Source: Sinomicrobium weinanense (lineage in GTDB: Bacteria; Bacteroidota; Bacteroidia; Flavobacteriales; Flavobacteriaceae). Taken from it: a stretch of DNA of 64,000 nt. Made by a program: the position numbers and the translations under genes. The stretch lies in the NCBI RefSeq assembly GCF_018863395.1, contig NZ_JAHKRR010000003.1, forward strand, positions 124,001-188,000, in the 5' to 3' direction. Below the pieces are notes generated by a model that was not told where the DNA came from, ran no database searches, and worked only from the letters and a program-made list of their open reading frames with translations. Positions 43,718 through 53,230 of the stretch are shown piece by piece (the stretch's first letter is position 1; every line of letters begins with the position of its first letter).

Positions 43718-44749
43718 TTATTTGTTATTGCTCCCATATTTCCTCACGTACCACTCCACCGTCTTCCTGATACCGCTCTCAAAATTCTCTTTAGCCCTCC
43801 AGCCCAATCTGTTCTCGATCTTAGCGGCATCAATGGCGTAACGCCTGTCATGTCCTGCCCGATCTTCTACATAAGTAACCTGTTCTTTGTAGGAGCCGGA
43901 ATGTCCGGGGCATACCTCATCCAGGATATCGCAAATAGTACGTGCTATATAATTATTGTCTCTTTCGTTCTTTCCGCCAATGTTATATACTTCTCCCGCC
44001 TGCCCTTTATGAAATGCCAGGTCTATACCGGTACAGTGGTCTTTTACGTAAAGCCAGTCGCGGATATTGCTGCCATCGCCATAGATGGGAATAGGTTCTC
44101 CTCCCAAGGCTTTCCGGATCACCGTAGGGATCAGTTTTTCATCGTGCTGTTTGGGGCCGTAGTTGTTGGAACAGTTGGTGATCACCGTGTTCATACCATA
44201 GGTGTGGTGATAGCTTCGTACCACCATATCGGAGGAGGCTTTACTTGCGGCGTAGGGAGAGTTAGGGGCGTATGGTGTTTCTTCGGTAAAGTATCCCGTT
44301 TCGCCCAGGGTGCCATAGACTTCATCAGTAGAAATATGGTGAAAGCGGCAATCCTTGTATTCAGGCTTATAGACAAAAGGTGTTTCCATCCAGTATTTAA
44401 AAGCCTCATCAATAAGCGTAAAAGTACCATTTACATTGGTTTCTATAAACACCCCCGGATTACTGATGGAATTATCTACATGCGATTCGGCCGCAAAATG
44501 GATCACTCCCCTGATGTCGAACCGGTTGAATATGGTCTCGACCAGGCATCTGTCCCGAATGTCGCCTTTTATAAAAGTATAGTGCTGGTTGCTGCCTAAT
44601 TCCGACAGGTTTTCTTCTTCTCCGGCATAGGTGACCAGGTCCAGGTTTATCACATGGTAATCCGGATATTTTTCCAGGAAATAAGGAATAAAGTTGGAAC
44701 CTATGAATCCCAGGCCTCCTGTGACCAATATGTTCTTTTTTCCGGGCAT
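43718..44749 (-). CDS. rfbB: dTDP-glucose 4,6-dehydratase (343 aa)
   Basis: Second step of dTDP-L-rhamnose synthesis; removes water from dTDP-glucose in an NAD-dependent reaction. The Rossmann start TGGLGFIGSNF (about 8-18), HFAAESHVDNS, STDEVYGTLGE with the Thr-Asp-Glu dehydration residues, and YAASKAS (Tyr-x3-Lys) are visible. It is the last gene of the minus-strand set rfbA-rfbC-rfbD-rfbB, 12 bp after rfbD. Confidence 0.97.
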   Translation of the reverse strand: MPGKKNILVTGGLGFIGSNFIPYFLEKYPDYHVINLDLVTYAGEEENLSELGSNQHYTFIKGDIRDRCLVETIFNRFDIRGVIHFAAESHVDNSISNPGVFIETNVNGTFTLIDEAFKYWMETPFVYKPEYKDCRFHHISTDEVYGTLGETGYFTEETPYAPNSPYAASKASSDMVVRSYHHTYGMNTVITNCSNNYGPKQHDEKLIPTVIRKALGGEPIPIYGDGSNIRDWLYVKDHCTGIDLAFHKGQAGEVYNIGGKNERDNNYIARTICDILDEVCPGHSGSYKEQVTYVEDRAGHDRRYAIDAAKIENRLGWRAKENFESGIRKTVEWYVRKYGSNNK

Positions 44750-44761
44750 TTTTCTGTTTTT

Positions 44762-45628
44762 TTACAACTTACTATCTATTTCCCGTAAACACTTTTTTAA
44801 ACTATCTCTCCAATGCGGAATAGTCATCTTAAAATCCTTTTTAAAGGTTTGTTTACTCAACACCGAGTACGATGGCCGTTGTGCCGGAGTGGGGTATTCT
44901 GACGACGGAACCGGGGTCACCTTACATGGCAGGCCTTCGTATTCCATGATGGCTTTTGCAAAATCGAACCAGGTGCACACGCCTTCGTTTGTATAGTGAT
45001 AGGTCTTTACGTTTTTATGGTTAAGACCGGGCAATATGTCCAGCACAGCCGCCGCCAGATCACCGGCATATGTGGGAGTGCCTACCTGGTCGTCGATTAC
45101 ACGGACCTCTTCCTTTTCTGCTCCCAGGCGTAGCATGGTCTTTACAAAATTATTACCCTGAGACGAATAAAGCCAGGATGTACGGATAATTACACTATTT
45201 CCGGGGTTGATTGACCTTATCGCTTCTTCGCCTTCCCATTTTGTCTTTCCATATACATTTACCGGGGCTGCCGGATCGTTTTCTTTGTAGGGCCGGTGAT
45301 TTTTGCCATCAAAAACATAATCAGTAGAAAGATGCACCAGTTTCAGGTTGTGGCTCACGCATACTCCGGCCAGCATTTCCACAGCTTTACAATTGACCTG
45401 TTTTGCCATTTCGGGCTCGGACTCTGCTTTGTCCACTGCAGTATAGGCCGCGCTATTGATCACCGCTTCCACGGGATGTCTTCCGAGAAACTGTTTTACC
45501 TTATCTCCATCAGTAATATCCAGGGCAGCCCGGTCTGCAAAGAGAAAATCGCCCTTATACGATACGGACAACTTCTTTATCTCTGTTCCTAACTGCCCTG
45601 AGACTCCTGTAACCAATATCTTACCCAT
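44762..45628 (-). CDS. rfbD: dTDP-4-dehydrorhamnose reductase (288 aa)
   Basis: Last step of dTDP-L-rhamnose synthesis, an SDR-type reductase. Start chosen at 45628 (MGKILVTGVSGQLG), which is conserved in the family; an upstream alternative adds seven residues. Further motifs: STDYVFDGKNHRPY and YGKTKWEGEEA (Tyr-x3-Lys). Its start overlaps the end of rfbC by 8 bp. Confidence 0.96.
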   Translation of the reverse strand: MGKILVTGVSGQLGTEIKKLSVSYKGDFLFADRAALDITDGDKVKQFLGRHPVEAVINSAAYTAVDKAESEPEMAKQVNCKAVEMLAGVCVSHNLKLVHLSTDYVFDGKNHRPYKENDPAAPVNVYGKTKWEGEEAIRSINPGNSVIIRTSWLYSSQGNNFVKTMLRLGAEKEEVRVIDDQVGTPTYAGDLAAAVLDILPGLNHKNVKTYHYTNEGVCTWFDFAKAIMEYEGLPCKVTPVPSSEYPTPAQRPSYSVLSKQTFKKDFKMTIPHWRDSLKKCLREIDSKL

Positions 45629-46193
45629 ACAAGTCGGTATTAAAATCAAAAAACGCTGCTTCTTCGAACAACGGCTGTTTAAGGTCTTTGGCAGACAACT
45701 TCAGCTCGTTTTCCGGCAATTGCCAGTCGATAGCCAGGCCGGGGTCGTTAAAGGCAATGCCCCGTTCACTTTCCGGGTTATAGTATTGATCTGTTTTATA
45801 CGAAAACAACGCTGTTTCGCTCAACACCACAAAACCGTGTGCAAAGCCCCGGGGTATGAACAATAGTCTTTTATTCTCGCCGGAAAGCTCTACTGCGATA
45901 TGTTTCCCAAAGGTAGGTGATCCTTGTCGGATATCTACCGACACATCCAGTACCCTGCCTTCGATAACCCGTACCAGTTTGGTTTGGGCAAAAGGCGGTA
46001 ACTGGTAATGCAATCCGCGAAGCACTCCCCGGGACGACCGGGATTCGTTGTCCTGGCAAAAATCGACGGATCTTCCCATAAAGGTTTCGAGCCGGTCCCG
46101 GCGAAAACTTTCCATAAAATACCCCCGGCTGTCCCCGTGAACTTCGGGTTCACAAATAATCACATCCGGTATTTCGGTCCTGATAAAGTTCAT
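45621..46193 (-). CDS. rfbC: dTDP-4-dehydrorhamnose 3,5-epimerase (190 aa)
   Basis: Cupin-fold epimerase, third step of dTDP-rhamnose synthesis. Visible are the family motifs FMESFRRDRLE, NESRSSRGVLRGLHYQ (with catalytic His) and FIPRGFAHGFVVLSE. Length is typical. It lies between rfbA (94 bp upstream) and rfbD (overlap). Confidence 0.96.
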   Translation of the reverse strand: MNFIRTEIPDVIICEPEVHGDSRGYFMESFRRDRLETFMGRSVDFCQDNESRSSRGVLRGLHYQLPPFAQTKLVRVIEGRVLDVSVDIRQGSPTFGKHIAVELSGENKRLLFIPRGFAHGFVVLSETALFSYKTDQYYNPESERGIAFNDPGLAIDWQLPENELKLSAKDLKQPLFEEAAFFDFNTDLYG

Positions 46194-46287
46194 AGGTATT
46201 GTGCTGATTTAAACTTTTTAAGGTTTGGTCATTGAGTTACTTAGGTGGTTTTTCGGTGCAGATCCCCAGTTTTAATTTTCGATCCTC

Positions 46288-47205
46288 CTACTGCTCCTTG
46301 TCACCTGTTCTCTCCGCCCCCTGTCTTCCGAAAGACGCTGCTTTACGGAGCAGATATTGACCATATTCACTTTTACTCAAGGGTTCGGCAAGGATTTGCA
46401 ATTGCTCCCGGTCTATATAGCCCCGGTCAAAGGCTATTTCTTCCAGGCAAGCTATTTTTAATCCCTGTCGCTTTTCTATGGTCTCGATAAAATTAGACGC
46501 CTCCATCATGGATTCATGTGTCCCTGTATCGAGCCAGGCATATCCCCGTCCCATAAGCTCTACTTTCAGTTCCTTGCGGCGCAGGTATTCCTGGTTTACC
46601 GAAGTGATCTCCAGTTCGCCCCGGGCGCTGGGTTTGATCTGCCCGGCAATATCCACCACGGAATTGGGATAAAAATAAAGCCCGGTCACTGCATAACTGC
46701 TCCGCGGGTTCCGGGGTTTCTCTTCGATACTCAGGGCATTCCCCATAGCATCGAACTCGATAACCCCATAACGCTCCGGGTCCTGGACGGCATAGCCAAA
46801 TACCGTGGCCCTGTTTTCCGTTTCGGCATGCCGTACCGATTTTTTCAAAAGGTCCGTCAAACCGTGACCATAAAATATATTATCGCCCAGAACGAGACAA
46901 ACACTGTCATCTCCTATAAAATCCCGGCCAATGATAAAAGACTGGGCCAGACCGTCCGGACTGGGTTGTTCTGCATAGCTCAGGCTGATCCCGAGTTCAC
47001 TTCCGTCACCGAGCAGCTTTCTGAAATTCCCCAGATCGTCCGGGGTAGAGATTAGCAATATTTCTTTTATCCCCGCCAACATGAGGACCGATAGCGGGTA
47101 ATAAACCATCGGTTTGTCGTAAATGGCCAGTAACTGCTTGGAAACTCCCCTGGTCACGGGATACAGACGAGTACCGGAGCCTCCTGCGAGAACAATCCCC
47201 TTCAT
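46288..47205 (-). CDS. rfbA: Glucose-1-phosphate thymidylyltransferase (305 aa)
   Basis: First step of dTDP-L-rhamnose synthesis. Start taken at [16 protein letters not shown] (47205), the conserved beginning; an alternative ATG nine codons earlier is not typical. Motifs: nucleotide loop [36 protein letters not shown] and [12 protein letters not shown]. First gene of the four-gene set, so the product probably feeds a surface polysaccharide or glycoprotein glycan. Confidence 0.97.
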   Translation of the reverse strand: MKGIVLAGGSGTRLYPVTRGVSKQLLAIYDKPMVYYPLSVLMLAGIKEILLISTPDDLGNFRKLLGDGSELGISLSYAEQPSPDGLAQSFIIGRDFIGDDSVCLVLGDNIFYGHGLTDLLKKSVRHAETENRATVFGYAVQDPERYGVIEFDAMGNALSIEEKPRNPRSSYAVTGLYFYPNSVVDIAGQIKPSARGELEITSVNQEYLRRKELKVELMGRGYAWLDTGTHESMMEASNFIETIEKRQGLKIACLEEIAFDRGYIDREQLQILAEPLSKSEYGQYLLRKAASFGRQGAERTGDKEQ

Positions 47206-47337
47206 AGTATTTCTTTTTATGGACGTTGCCACGGTTATATTATATATACTATATATATTATATATTTTCTATGCTAATGTAGCACTTTTGGGATAATTGA
47301 CCTATTCGGAAGAGGGGGTTTAAAACCGGGCATAAAT

Positions 47338-47423
47338 AAAACTGCTTAAAAGTATGTTTATCTGTCGGGGAGACCTTTCGCTTACGCTCAAGGTGACAGG
47401 TTTGGATACTTTTAAGCAGTCTT
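47338..47423 (+). repeat. Short inverted-repeat element between rfbA and cysQ
   Basis: AAAACTGCTTAAAAGTAT (47338-47355) and ATACTTTTAAGCAGTCTTT (47406-47424) are inverted, with an internal pair CTGTC/GACAG. It resembles the elements at 41893 and 61478 in layout and may also end transcription from both sides. Confidence 0.65.
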
Positions 47424-47463
47424 TATCGAAAGATAAGTAAATATTGGATTCAGAGCGTGAATA

Positions 47464-48258
47464 TCAATTCACCAAAAACCAATTGTTCAACAGGTTCTCC
47501 CTGTTGTATTTCATTTCTTCTTTAGTGGTATAATCGATGACCTTAAAACCGGCATGCTCACAAATGGCTTGCCCGGCAGCGGTATCCCATTCCATGGTGG
47601 GGGCAAAACGGGGGTAGCAATCGGCCACACCTTCTGCCACCATACAAAGTTTCAGAGAACTGCCTTTGGATATGGTTTCTACCTGACCGTGTTTTTCTGT
47701 CAACGCATCGATAAAATCCTTCGTTTCGGGTGACAGGTGGGACCTGCTGGCCACTACTGTATATACTTCTCCGTCCCTTTTAAGAGGGAGCCTGGCAGAT
47801 GCAGATTTCCATTCTTCCAACGTATCGTAACCGGATATCCCGGTACACTTGTACGCCCCGATCTCCACAGTTGAAAAATAGAGTTCCTGCAAAGCCGGCA
47901 CATAGATCACCCCAAGCACAGGCGACTGGTCTTTGACCAGGGCAATGTTTACCGTAAATTCCCCGTTCTTTTTAATGAACTCTTTAGTCCCGTCTATCGG
48001 GTCTACGATCCAGAGGGTATCCCATTTTTTTCGCTCTTCGTACGAGAGTTCTTTTCCTTCTTCAGACAATACGGGAATCTCTGTTTCTTTAAGGAAACGC
48101 ATAATTTCATTATGTGAAGCGATATCTGCCTTGGTCAACGGGGAATCGTCGGACTTATAGTCCACTCCGAAATCCCCGGTTTCGTATATATGCATTATTT
48201 TTTCACCCGCACTAAGACTTGCCTTTATGGCGGTTTCCAGAAGTCTGTTCAAATCCAT
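47464..48258 (-). CDS. cysQ: 3'(2'),5'-bisphosphate nucleotidase CysQ (264 aa)
   Basis: Hydrolyses PAP, the by-product of sulfate reduction and sulfotransfer. FIG/inositol-monophosphatase metal motifs are present: DSPLTKAD, EEGKE, DPIDGTKEF and EWDTAAGQAI. Start at MDLNRLLE (48258); MIM at 48264 is the alternative. Last gene of the sulfate activation operon; the gap to cysN is 10 bp. Confidence 0.95.
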   Translation of the reverse strand: MDLNRLLETAIKASLSAGEKIMHIYETGDFGVDYKSDDSPLTKADIASHNEIMRFLKETEIPVLSEEGKELSYEERKKWDTLWIVDPIDGTKEFIKKNGEFTVNIALVKDQSPVLGVIYVPALQELYFSTVEIGAYKCTGISGYDTLEEWKSASARLPLKRDGEVYTVVASRSHLSPETKDFIDALTEKHGQVETISKGSSLKLCMVAEGVADCYPRFAPTMEWDTAAGQAICEHAGFKVIDYTTKEEMKYNRENLLNNWFLVN

Positions 48259-48268
48259 AATCAAATTT

Positions 48269-49552
48269 TTACACGATCATCCCGGCAGCTACGGTTTCAT
48301 TAGTATCTTCATCAATAAGAATAAGGCTTCCGGTAGTGCGGTTCTCCCTGTAAGAGTCGAACAGTAGCGGTTTGGTCGTACGAAGTTTCACCTTACATAT
48401 ATCGTTCATTTCCAGACCTTCTCCATCAGGACTGCGATCGAGGGTATTAATATCTATTTTATACAGTATCTCCTTAATCATGGCCTTTTGCTCATTGGAG
48501 GTATGCTTTACGCTATATTTTGCCCGTGGCTTCGCCGGACTGTTGTTCAACCAGCAGAGCATCACCTCGATATCCTGTGAGGCTTCAGGCTTGTTATTGG
48601 AACGCACGATCATATCTCCCCGGCTGATGTCTATATCATCTTCCAACGTAACGGAAACGGACATCGGGGCATAGGCTTCTTCCAAAGCACCTTCGAAAGC
48701 GTCTATGGTCTTTATCCTGGAAGTAAATCCGGATGGCAATACGGTTACTTCATCTCCCGGACGAAGCACTCCGCTGGCCACTCTCCCTGCATAGCCTCTA
48801 TAATCCCTGTGCTCTTCATTTTGAGGGCGCAATACCGTCTGCACGGGAAAACGGGCGTCTACCTTATTGATATCGCTACTGATATGCATGGTTTCCAGGG
48901 TATGCAGCAAAGTAGATCCTTCATACCAGGGCATGTTTTCCGAACGGTTTACCACATTGTCTCCCAGCAGGGCACTGATCGGGCGGAAACGAATATCTTT
49001 GACAAGTAGTTTTGAAGAAAACTCTTCAAATTGTTTTACGATATCGTTAAACACTTCCTCCGAAAAATCCACAAGATCCATCTTGTTTACACATACAATG
49101 ATATGTGGTATCTGTAACAGAGAAGCTATAAAGGCATGTCTCCGGGTCTGTTCGATCACCCCGTGGCGGGCATCTACAAGGATAATGGCTGCATTAGCCG
49201 TGGATGCCCCGGTAACCATATTTCGCGTATACTGAATATGCCCGGGAGTATCGGCAATGATAAATTTTCGCTTGGGGGTTGTGAAATAGCGGTATGCCAC
49301 ATCAATGGTGATCCCTTGTTCTCTTTCGTCCTTCAGGCCATCGGTAAACAGGGCGAGGTCTACCCCTTCATGTCCTTTTTTCTTACTGGTGGTTTCTACG
49401 GCCTCCAGCTGGTCTTCGAAAATGGATTTGGAATCGTATAATAAACGTCCGATCAAGGTACTTTTTCCATCGTCTACACTACCTGCCGTAGTGAATCGCA
49501 ATAATTGACTGTTATCGAGTTCCATTGTCTGCTTTTCTTTTTCTTTAATCAT
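48269..49552 (-). CDS. cysN: Sulfate adenylyltransferase subunit 1 (GTPase) (427 aa)
   Basis: GTPase that drives formation of adenylyl sulfate with CysD. G1 is GSVDDGKST, G3 is DTPGHIQYTRNM, G4 is NKMD. It is a plain CysN without the C-terminal kinase that is fused in many bacteria; that kinase is a separate gene here (cysC). Starts 8 bp after cysD; a start at MELDNS (49525) is also possible. Confidence 0.96.
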   Translation of the reverse strand: MIKEKEKQTMELDNSQLLRFTTAGSVDDGKSTLIGRLLYDSKSIFEDQLEAVETTSKKKGHEGVDLALFTDGLKDEREQGITIDVAYRYFTTPKRKFIIADTPGHIQYTRNMVTGASTANAAIILVDARHGVIEQTRRHAFIASLLQIPHIIVCVNKMDLVDFSEEVFNDIVKQFEEFSSKLLVKDIRFRPISALLGDNVVNRSENMPWYEGSTLLHTLETMHISSDINKVDARFPVQTVLRPQNEEHRDYRGYAGRVASGVLRPGDEVTVLPSGFTSRIKTIDAFEGALEEAYAPMSVSVTLEDDIDISRGDMIVRSNNKPEASQDIEVMLCWLNNSPAKPRAKYSVKHTSNEQKAMIKEILYKIDINTLDRSPDGEGLEMNDICKVKLRTTKPLLFDSYRENRTTGSLILIDEDTNETVAAGMIV

Positions 49553-49560
49553 TCAGTTAT

Positions 49561-50466
49561 TTAGAAATATCCCTGGCGTTTCCTGTCTTCCATCGAGGTT
49601 TCCGAACGTTTATCATCTGTACGGTTTCCGCGTTCGGTCTGCCGCATGGTCGATACCTCATCAGCGATCTTCTCTACCGTATCGGCATCGGATTCAATCC
49701 CCCCGGTGATCGTAATATCTCCGAGTGTCCGGAAGCGTATCTTTTTAACGACCACTTCCTCGTTATCCTCGAGTTTCAGGAATTCGGAATTAGGTATCCA
49801 GGAATTATTGCGCCACACTACTTCTCTTTCGTGAGCAAAGTAAAGTGAAGGAATCTGTATGTTTTCCCTGTTTATATAGTTCCATACGTCCATTTCTGTC
49901 CAGTTACTTATAGGGAAAGCCCTGAAGTGTTCTCCTTCGAAATGTTTACCGTTAAAGATATTCCACAGTTCCGGACGTTGGTTTTTGGGATCCCACTGGC
50001 CAAAATCATCTCTGTGCGAGAAGAAGCGTTCCTTAGCCCTGGCTTTCTCTTCGTCACGGCGCCCGCCACCTATGGCACAATCTATCTTGTTGCCCTCGAT
50101 AGCATCCAGCAGCGTAGTTATCTGAAGGGCGTTACGGGTAGCATTCTTCCCTTTTTCCTCCGCTACACGTCCCTGATTAATGGATTCCTGTACCGAGCCT
50201 ACAATAAGCCGGGCTCCCAGTTCATTTATCAGATCATCGCGAAACTGTATGGTTTCCGGAAAATTGTGCCCGGTATCCACATGCATCAATGCAAAAGGTA
50301 TCTTTGCAGGATAAAAGGCTTTCCGGGCCAAATGGGTCACCACAATGGAATCCTTTCCCCCCGAGAAAAGAATGACGGGGTTCTGAAACTGTGCCCATAC
50401 CTCCCGCAATACATATATAGCCTCCGACTCGAGCTCATCCAGGTAATTCAAATAATACTTACTCAT
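49561..50466 (-). CDS. cysD: Sulfate adenylyltransferase subunit 2 (301 aa)
   Basis: Adenylylates sulfate as partner of CysN. PP-loop motif SGGKDSIVV (about 35-43), GGRRDEEKARAKER, and a terminal MEDRKRQGYF tail typical of CysD. It sits between cysC (9 bp upstream) and cysN. Confidence 0.97.
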   Translation of the reverse strand: MSKYYLNYLDELESEAIYVLREVWAQFQNPVILFSGGKDSIVVTHLARKAFYPAKIPFALMHVDTGHNFPETIQFRDDLINELGARLIVGSVQESINQGRVAEEKGKNATRNALQITTLLDAIEGNKIDCAIGGGRRDEEKARAKERFFSHRDDFGQWDPKNQRPELWNIFNGKHFEGEHFRAFPISNWTEMDVWNYINRENIQIPSLYFAHEREVVWRNNSWIPNSEFLKLEDNEEVVVKKIRFRTLGDITITGGIESDADTVEKIADEVSTMRQTERGNRTDDKRSETSMEDRKRQGYF

Positions 50467-50475
50467 GATCTTTAC

Positions 50476-51069
50476 TTAGCTTTCTAATTTGGTTTTAATC
50501 GCATTCAATATTTTTTCCACCGATTCAGGAATCGATTCTTCCTCTGTCTTTACCTCTACATCGGGATTTTCCGGTGCTTCATAAGGAGCAGAAACTCCGG
50601 TCATATTGCCTATTTTCCCTTCCCTCGCCTTTTTGTATAATCCTTTTACATCCCTTCGTTCACACTCTTCCAGGCTGGTACTCACGTAAATCTCTACAAA
50701 ATTACTGGGTTTTACGGTGTTTGCAATAAATTCTCTATCTTTTTTATAGGGTGATACGAAAGCAGCCAGTACCACAAGGCCGGCGTCCACCATTAAGTTG
50801 GCTATTTCGGCAATTCTCCTAATGTTTTCCGAACGGTCTTCCGGGCTAAAGGACAGGTCACTGTTGATCCCTCTCCTTATATTATCTCCATCGAGCACGT
50901 AGGTCTTTATTCCTTCGTCATGCAACCGTTGCTCTACGGCATTGGCTATTGTGGATTTTCCGGAACCGGACAAACCAGTAAACCAAATCAGAAAGGAATT
51001 GTGATTATTACTCAAGTTTCTCTCCCTTTTTGAAACTTTGTAGTGTTGTTTTACGACATTTTTTTCCAT
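50476..51069 (-). CDS. cysC: Adenylylsulfate kinase (197 aa)
   Basis: Phosphorylates adenylyl sulfate to PAPS. P-loop GLSGSGKST, DGDNIRRGINSDLSFS, and the substrate motif FVSPYKKDRE. Its start overlaps the end of the DUF2061 gene by 19 bp. Making PAPS rather than stopping at APS, plus CysQ for PAP, points to sulfonation or PAPS-dependent reduction. No reductase gene is in the window. Confidence 0.96.
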   Translation of the reverse strand: MEKNVVKQHYKVSKRERNLSNNHNSFLIWFTGLSGSGKSTIANAVEQRLHDEGIKTYVLDGDNIRRGINSDLSFSPEDRSENIRRIAEIANLMVDAGLVVLAAFVSPYKKDREFIANTVKPSNFVEIYVSTSLEECERRDVKGLYKKAREGKIGNMTGVSAPYEAPENPDVEVKTEEESIPESVEKILNAIKTKLES

Positions 51070-51482
51070 CGTTTTAACCGTCTCCTTTTAGTTAAACCAT
51101 AATCAATTTTATACCAGGCGCGTTCGTGAAAGTAGTACAATACCATCTTGGTCACTACTTCTGCAAGACCGATCTGCATTCCCGTTGTTGGATTTCCCGT
51201 GATAATCCATGCCAACACCATGGTGTCTATGGACCCTACAACCCTCCAGCTCACCGTTTTTAGCAGGTGCCGTCTTCTGCTGTCGGGTATATCAACTTTA
51301 AACCAGATTCTTTCGTGAAAGTAATAAAGCACCATTTTGGTCACCACTTCGGTAAGTCCGATCTTAAGGCCCGACATTGGATTACCGGAAATAACCCAGG
51401 AAAGTAGCATGGTATCTATCGTGCCTATAATACGCCAGGTAATTGCCTTGGCTACATGCCTCCTTTGTGAATTTTTCTCCAT
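51051..51482 (-). CDS. DUF2061 membrane protein with two repeated domains (143 aa)
   Basis: Two DUF2061 units in tandem: RRHVAKAITWRIIGTIDTML and RRRHLLKTVSWRVVGSIDTM, each followed by VTKMVLYYFHER. Each unit has two short hydrophobic helices. Start set at MEKNSQRRH (51482); a TTG start 23 codons earlier is possible. Position at the head of the cys operon suggests a role in sulfur uptake or operon control, as DUF2061 genes are often in such operons in Bacteroidota; function not established. Confidence 0.85.
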   Translation of the reverse strand: MEKNSQRRHVAKAITWRIIGTIDTMLLSWVISGNPMSGLKIGLTEVVTKMVLYYFHERIWFKVDIPDSRRRHLLKTVSWRVVGSIDTMVLAWIITGNPTTGMQIGLAEVVTKMVLYYFHERAWYKIDYGLTKRRRLKRWKKMS

Positions 51483-51664
51483 ATACGCTTTCCCGGTAAT
51501 TTCTATTTTTTTCGTCTTGCCTTTTTTACGGGTAGTTACTGCACGGAACAAAATTCACTTTGTCCTTTAAATTCACAGAACTTTCCTTTTACAAACATGA
51601 TTTTTCCCGTGTGTACTTTTATCCTTGTTATTGTGTTGATAATCATCGGTTCGCTTGACCGCTG

Positions 51665-51695
51665 CAAAAATAACACGCTGCAATTGCAAAAACAA
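51665..51695 (-). promoter_or_regulatory. Promoter of the sulfate activation operon
   Basis: Minus strand: TATTTTTG (51672-51665) with TTG (51695-51693) 20 bp upstream. It predicts a leader of about 175 bases before the DUF2061 start. No riboswitch could be recognised there. The rest of the spacer up to 51995 holds no gene. Confidence 0.55.
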
Positions 51696-51995
51696 TTAAA
51701 AAAGCATTAGTTCCTACAACGGCGTTTGTCAGGATAAATTATATATTGTCACTTTTTTTTCATAAACCCCGCATTGTATACACATTATCCTCTCAAGCGA
51801 TCTATTGAAATTCAATCTATGTCACCTAAGAAGATGCGATACTACTAAAAAAATACGTATTTACCTACATTTGAGACACGATTTAATAAAAGAATGATGT
51901 TTTATTAAAAAAACAATCATAAGTTTTACATGCTCTTTATTGCGATATGTATCCCTCCTATGAAAAAATCGAAAAAAAACTGCAAATGTACTTTC

Positions 51996-53045
51996 TTACT
52001 CCAGGTAATGCGTATAATTCTCAGCAGTAATGATATCTATGGGCAGCAGTTTGTTGTCTGGTATCTTTTTGTCGAAGGCAAAATATTCGGAAAGATAACT
52101 CACCCCCAGGTAGGCCTGTTGTCTGGGGTTTTGATGAATGAGGAAGTCGATATGGCCGGAATCCAGGCATTCCAGGTTTTTTTCTATAAGGTCATAGCCC
52201 ACCAATCGTATCCTGGTGTCTGTTTCAGGAAGGGCTTCGGCCAGGAGATAGGCCTTGGAAGTGGTGACAAAAACCCCGGAAACTTCAGGGTATGTTTCGA
52301 GAAAACCGCGTACGGACTTCCGGATCTTCCTGATATCCTTTTCGGGGATCTTATGTGTTATTATCTGATGTTTCTGTTCCAACCCGTCAAAGTAATCCCG
52401 GAATCCTTTTTCCTTCTCCTGCATGTGTATGGCATTCTGGTAAATTTCATCCATATGCACCACCGCCAGGTGTTTTTTACCGGGAAGCAGCATATGCAGC
52501 AGCCCGCCGGCCACCCTTCCGCTCTTGTGCAGGTCCTGGCCTATAAAGCTCCTGGCATTGTTTGAATTAATGGAACTGTTGAATGTAGCCAGGGTAATAC
52601 TGTTTTTTTTACAATACTCAGTAAAAGTAAGGGACTCTTTATAAAAGAGGGGTACGAACACTACACCATCGGGTTTATTCTTCAGCACTTCCTTGCTCCT
52701 GGCGTTGAAACTCCGGGTACTAGAAGGGTCAAAAAGGAATGTTTCTATCATAACCCCAAAAGCCTGAAACTCTTGCGAAGCTGTATTTATCCCTTCCAGA
52801 CAGGGCGCCCAGTAAGGATCTTTTTCCGGGTCCGGAATAAGTACCAACAGCCTGTAGGTCTTGTTCTTTTTGAGGTTACGCGCCACCAGATTGGGCTGAT
52901 AATCAATCTCTTTCAGTATCTTGGTGATCTTTTCATGGGCCTTTTTAGACACCTTGCCTCTTTTGTGGATAACCCTGTCCACAGTACCTTTAGAGACCCC
53001 TGCCATGGTGGCTATATCTGCGATGGTGTACTTTTTTTTCAGCAT
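51996..53045 (-). CDS. LacI-family transcriptional regulator (349 aa)
   Basis: N-terminal HTH and hinge: YTIADIATMAGVSKGTVDRV, then VSKKAHEKITKILKEIDYQPNLVARNLKK. A periplasmic-binding-protein-like effector domain follows (about 65-349), with segments YRLLVLIPDP, GVFVTTSKAYLLAE and RLVGYDLIEKN. Divergent from a sugar kinase gene; the 185-bp intergenic region holds a TGTGTTCGAGCACA palindrome that is a likely operator. Similar motifs precede the DUF3472 and GH109 genes, suggesting one regulon. Confidence 0.93.
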   Translation of the reverse strand: MLKKKYTIADIATMAGVSKGTVDRVIHKRGKVSKKAHEKITKILKEIDYQPNLVARNLKKNKTYRLLVLIPDPEKDPYWAPCLEGINTASQEFQAFGVMIETFLFDPSSTRSFNARSKEVLKNKPDGVVFVPLFYKESLTFTEYCKKNSITLATFNSSINSNNARSFIGQDLHKSGRVAGGLLHMLLPGKKHLAVVHMDEIYQNAIHMQEKEKGFRDYFDGLEQKHQIITHKIPEKDIRKIRKSVRGFLETYPEVSGVFVTTSKAYLLAEALPETDTRIRLVGYDLIEKNLECLDSGHIDFLIHQNPRQQAYLGVSYLSEYFAFDKKIPDNKLLPIDIITAENYTHYLE

Positions 53046-53093
53046 TGCTTTGTTTTAACATTCAAATATAAAAAAATAATTAATTCTTTTTTA

Positions 53094-53130
53094 TATATTT
53101 GTGTTCGAGCACACTTTTTTTATACATTTG
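53094..53130 (+). promoter_or_regulatory. Two candidate -7 elements upstream of the GHMP kinase
   Basis: TATATTTG (53094-53101) and TACATTTG (53123-53130) both match TAnnTTTG. The candidate operator lies between and partly on the first, so a bound regulator would block transcription. Confidence 0.6.
53100..53113. promoter_or_regulatory. Candidate LacI operator, site 1 (TGTGTTCGAGCACA)
   Basis: Fourteen bases with six of seven mirrored pairs, between lacI and the kinase gene. The first nine bases recur exactly at site 3 (58662). Central CG step is typical of LacI-family operators. Confidence 0.6.
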
Positions 53131-53230
53131 CGCTTCATAGAAATGGATTTTATATTTTAGCCATATCATTATCCTCCCGACCTGTACGAACGTGCAGTTT
53201 TTTTGTGTTAATGAGATAACGTTTTAATAG

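Noticed and set aside
43706-44599. 297-codon plus-strand frame over rfbB
   Set aside because: Shadow of rfbB, whose motifs and operon context are unambiguous.
51930-53219. Plus-strand frames over and beside the lacI gene
   Set aside because: Antisense to a clear LacI regulator.
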